A stretch of 64,000 nucleotides of DNA, taken from NCBI RefSeq assembly GCF_000010725.1, contig NC_013854.1:1641001-1705000 (forward strand). The letters are read 5' to 3'. The stretch is from Azospirillum sp. B510. GTDB lineage: Bacteria; Pseudomonadota; Alphaproteobacteria; Azospirillales; Azospirillaceae. Below are positions 63,390 to 64,000 of this stretch, in pieces. The stretch's first letter is position 1, and each line of letters opens with the position of its first letter. The notes beneath the pieces are model-generated. The model was not told where the DNA came from, made no database searches, and saw only the letters and a program-made list of their open reading frames with translations. The position numbers and the translations under genes are program-made.

Positions 63390-64000
63390 TCACACCGCCT
63401 CCATCGCCATCGCGCCCCACAGGGTGAGCAGCGCGGATTGCGGCGAACGGTCGGTGCGGTGGACGGCGAAGCTCCAGCCGGCGGTGCGGGCCAGCGCCGC
63501 CAGGCCATCCTGCTGGGCCTTCAGCCGCTCGCGGTAGGCGTCGCGGACAGCCTCCACCCGGGGCACCAGGAGATTCTGTTCGCCCTCCATGCCACGGAAA
63601 TCGACACGGCCGTCATAGGGCAGCGTCTCTTCCGCCGGATCGAGGATCTGGACCAGATGGCCGCGCAGGCCGCGGCCCGACAGGCGGGAAACCGTGCCGT
63701 GAATCTCGGGCAGGGGCGACAGCAGGTCGCCGAACAGGACGGCCTGGGCATGGCGGGGCAGGGGCTCCACCCGTGGCAGCGGGTCCGGCGCGCTGGCGGC
63801 GCGCGGGTCGGTCATCAGCCGGGCGATGCGGTCGATGGCGGTCTTGCCATGGTCGGGGCGCACGCCGCTGTTCAGCAGGGCCACCCGCTCGCCGCCACGG
63901 GCCAGCAGGACGGCGGTGGCCAATGTCAGCAGATCCGCCCGCTCCCGCTTGGTCGGCAGACCGCCGGAGGAGCGGAAATCCATCGAGGCCGAGCGGTCGC
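63390..64000 (-). CDS. DUF58 domain protein (5' part missing)
   Basis: The frame is open to the right edge, so the N-terminus is outside. The visible 'RSASMDFRSSGGLPTKRERA' is the DUF58 core with the D-x-S-x-S-like MIDAS remnant. 'RVEAVRDAYRERLKAQQDGL' and 'WSFAVHRTDRSPQSALLTLW' follow, as in family members. It normally acts beside a MoxR ATPase, which would be expected just outside the window. It lies 54 bp before the BatA/DUF4159 gene. Confidence 0.92.
   Translation of the reverse strand, partial: DRSASMDFRSSGGLPTKRERADLLTLATAVLLARGGERVALLNSGVRPDHGKTAIDRIARLMTDPRAASAPDPLPRVEPLPRHAQAVLFGDLLSPLPEIHGTVSRLSGRGLRGHLVQILDPAEETLPYDGRVDFRGMEGEQNLLVPRVEAVRDAYRERLKAQQDGLAALARTAGWSFAVHRTDRSPQSALLTLWGAMAMEAV

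Overview
The window looks like a chromosomal segment of a GC-rich alphaproteobacterium of the Rhodospirillales, most likely Azospirillum or a close relative. That placement is an inference from gene content: hpnCDE hopanoid genes, homospermidine synthase with a type III ornithine decarboxylase, LptD with GmhB, an NDUFAF6-like complex I assembly factor, and YdbH/YnbE/YdbL. I could run no taxonomic search. Most of the window is ordinary core chromosome with tight gene packing and many 1-4 bp start/stop overlaps. Two insertion sequences and one tRNA-integrated island interrupt it.

Left part (1-12.8 kb). A circularly permuted ATP-grasp/alpha-E protein (cut by the window edge) and a transglutaminase/DUF2126 protein belong to a known but functionally unresolved peptide-ligase cluster. 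They are separated by an intact IS5-family element and by a large autotransporter whose passenger is a PAP2-type acid phosphatase, preceded by a possible Pho box. Then come an unrecognised protein, an LprI-like secreted protein and an aldose 1-epimerase.

Middle (13-49.9 kb). A large protein ends in a Ser/Thr kinase domain preceded by a zinc-ribbon-like motif. Next are a periplasmic cyclophilin and a four-gene overlapping operon (ydbH-ynbE-ydbL plus a TPR/GT41 glycosyltransferase). An unknown coiled-coil membrane protein, a GmhB-like phosphatase and lptD follow. The polyamine genes (ornithine decarboxylase, then homospermidine synthase) have a structured leader with a very short upstream ORF, which looks like an attenuator. 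After that: acireductone dioxygenase, an MFS carrier, serS-surE-pcm-LysM/M23 lipoprotein, DUF815 ATPase, yajC-secD-secF-Mth938-like gene, sodB, hpnCDE, an NDUFAF6-like gene, a FosA-like gene, trmFO, a divergent LysR/MFS pair, and a divergent methyltransferase/XRE-regulator pair.

Right part (50-64 kb). An RTX-type secreted protein with four 40-residue repeats lies beside a genomic island of about 6.7 kb. The island is bounded by a 21-bp perfect direct repeat of the 3' end of tRNA-Gln(TTG) and carries a tyrosine integrase next to the tRNA. Its cargo is a DNA-modification cassette (wHTH-HNH nuclease, C5-cytosine methyltransferase, Vsr mismatch endonuclease), an IS1380-family element with a CTAG target duplication, and a small membrane ORF. 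Its visibly lower GC content contrasts with the flanks. Beyond the intact tRNA lies the 3' part of a Bat-like operon (DUF58, BatA/DUF4159, vWA-like membrane protein), cut by the window end.
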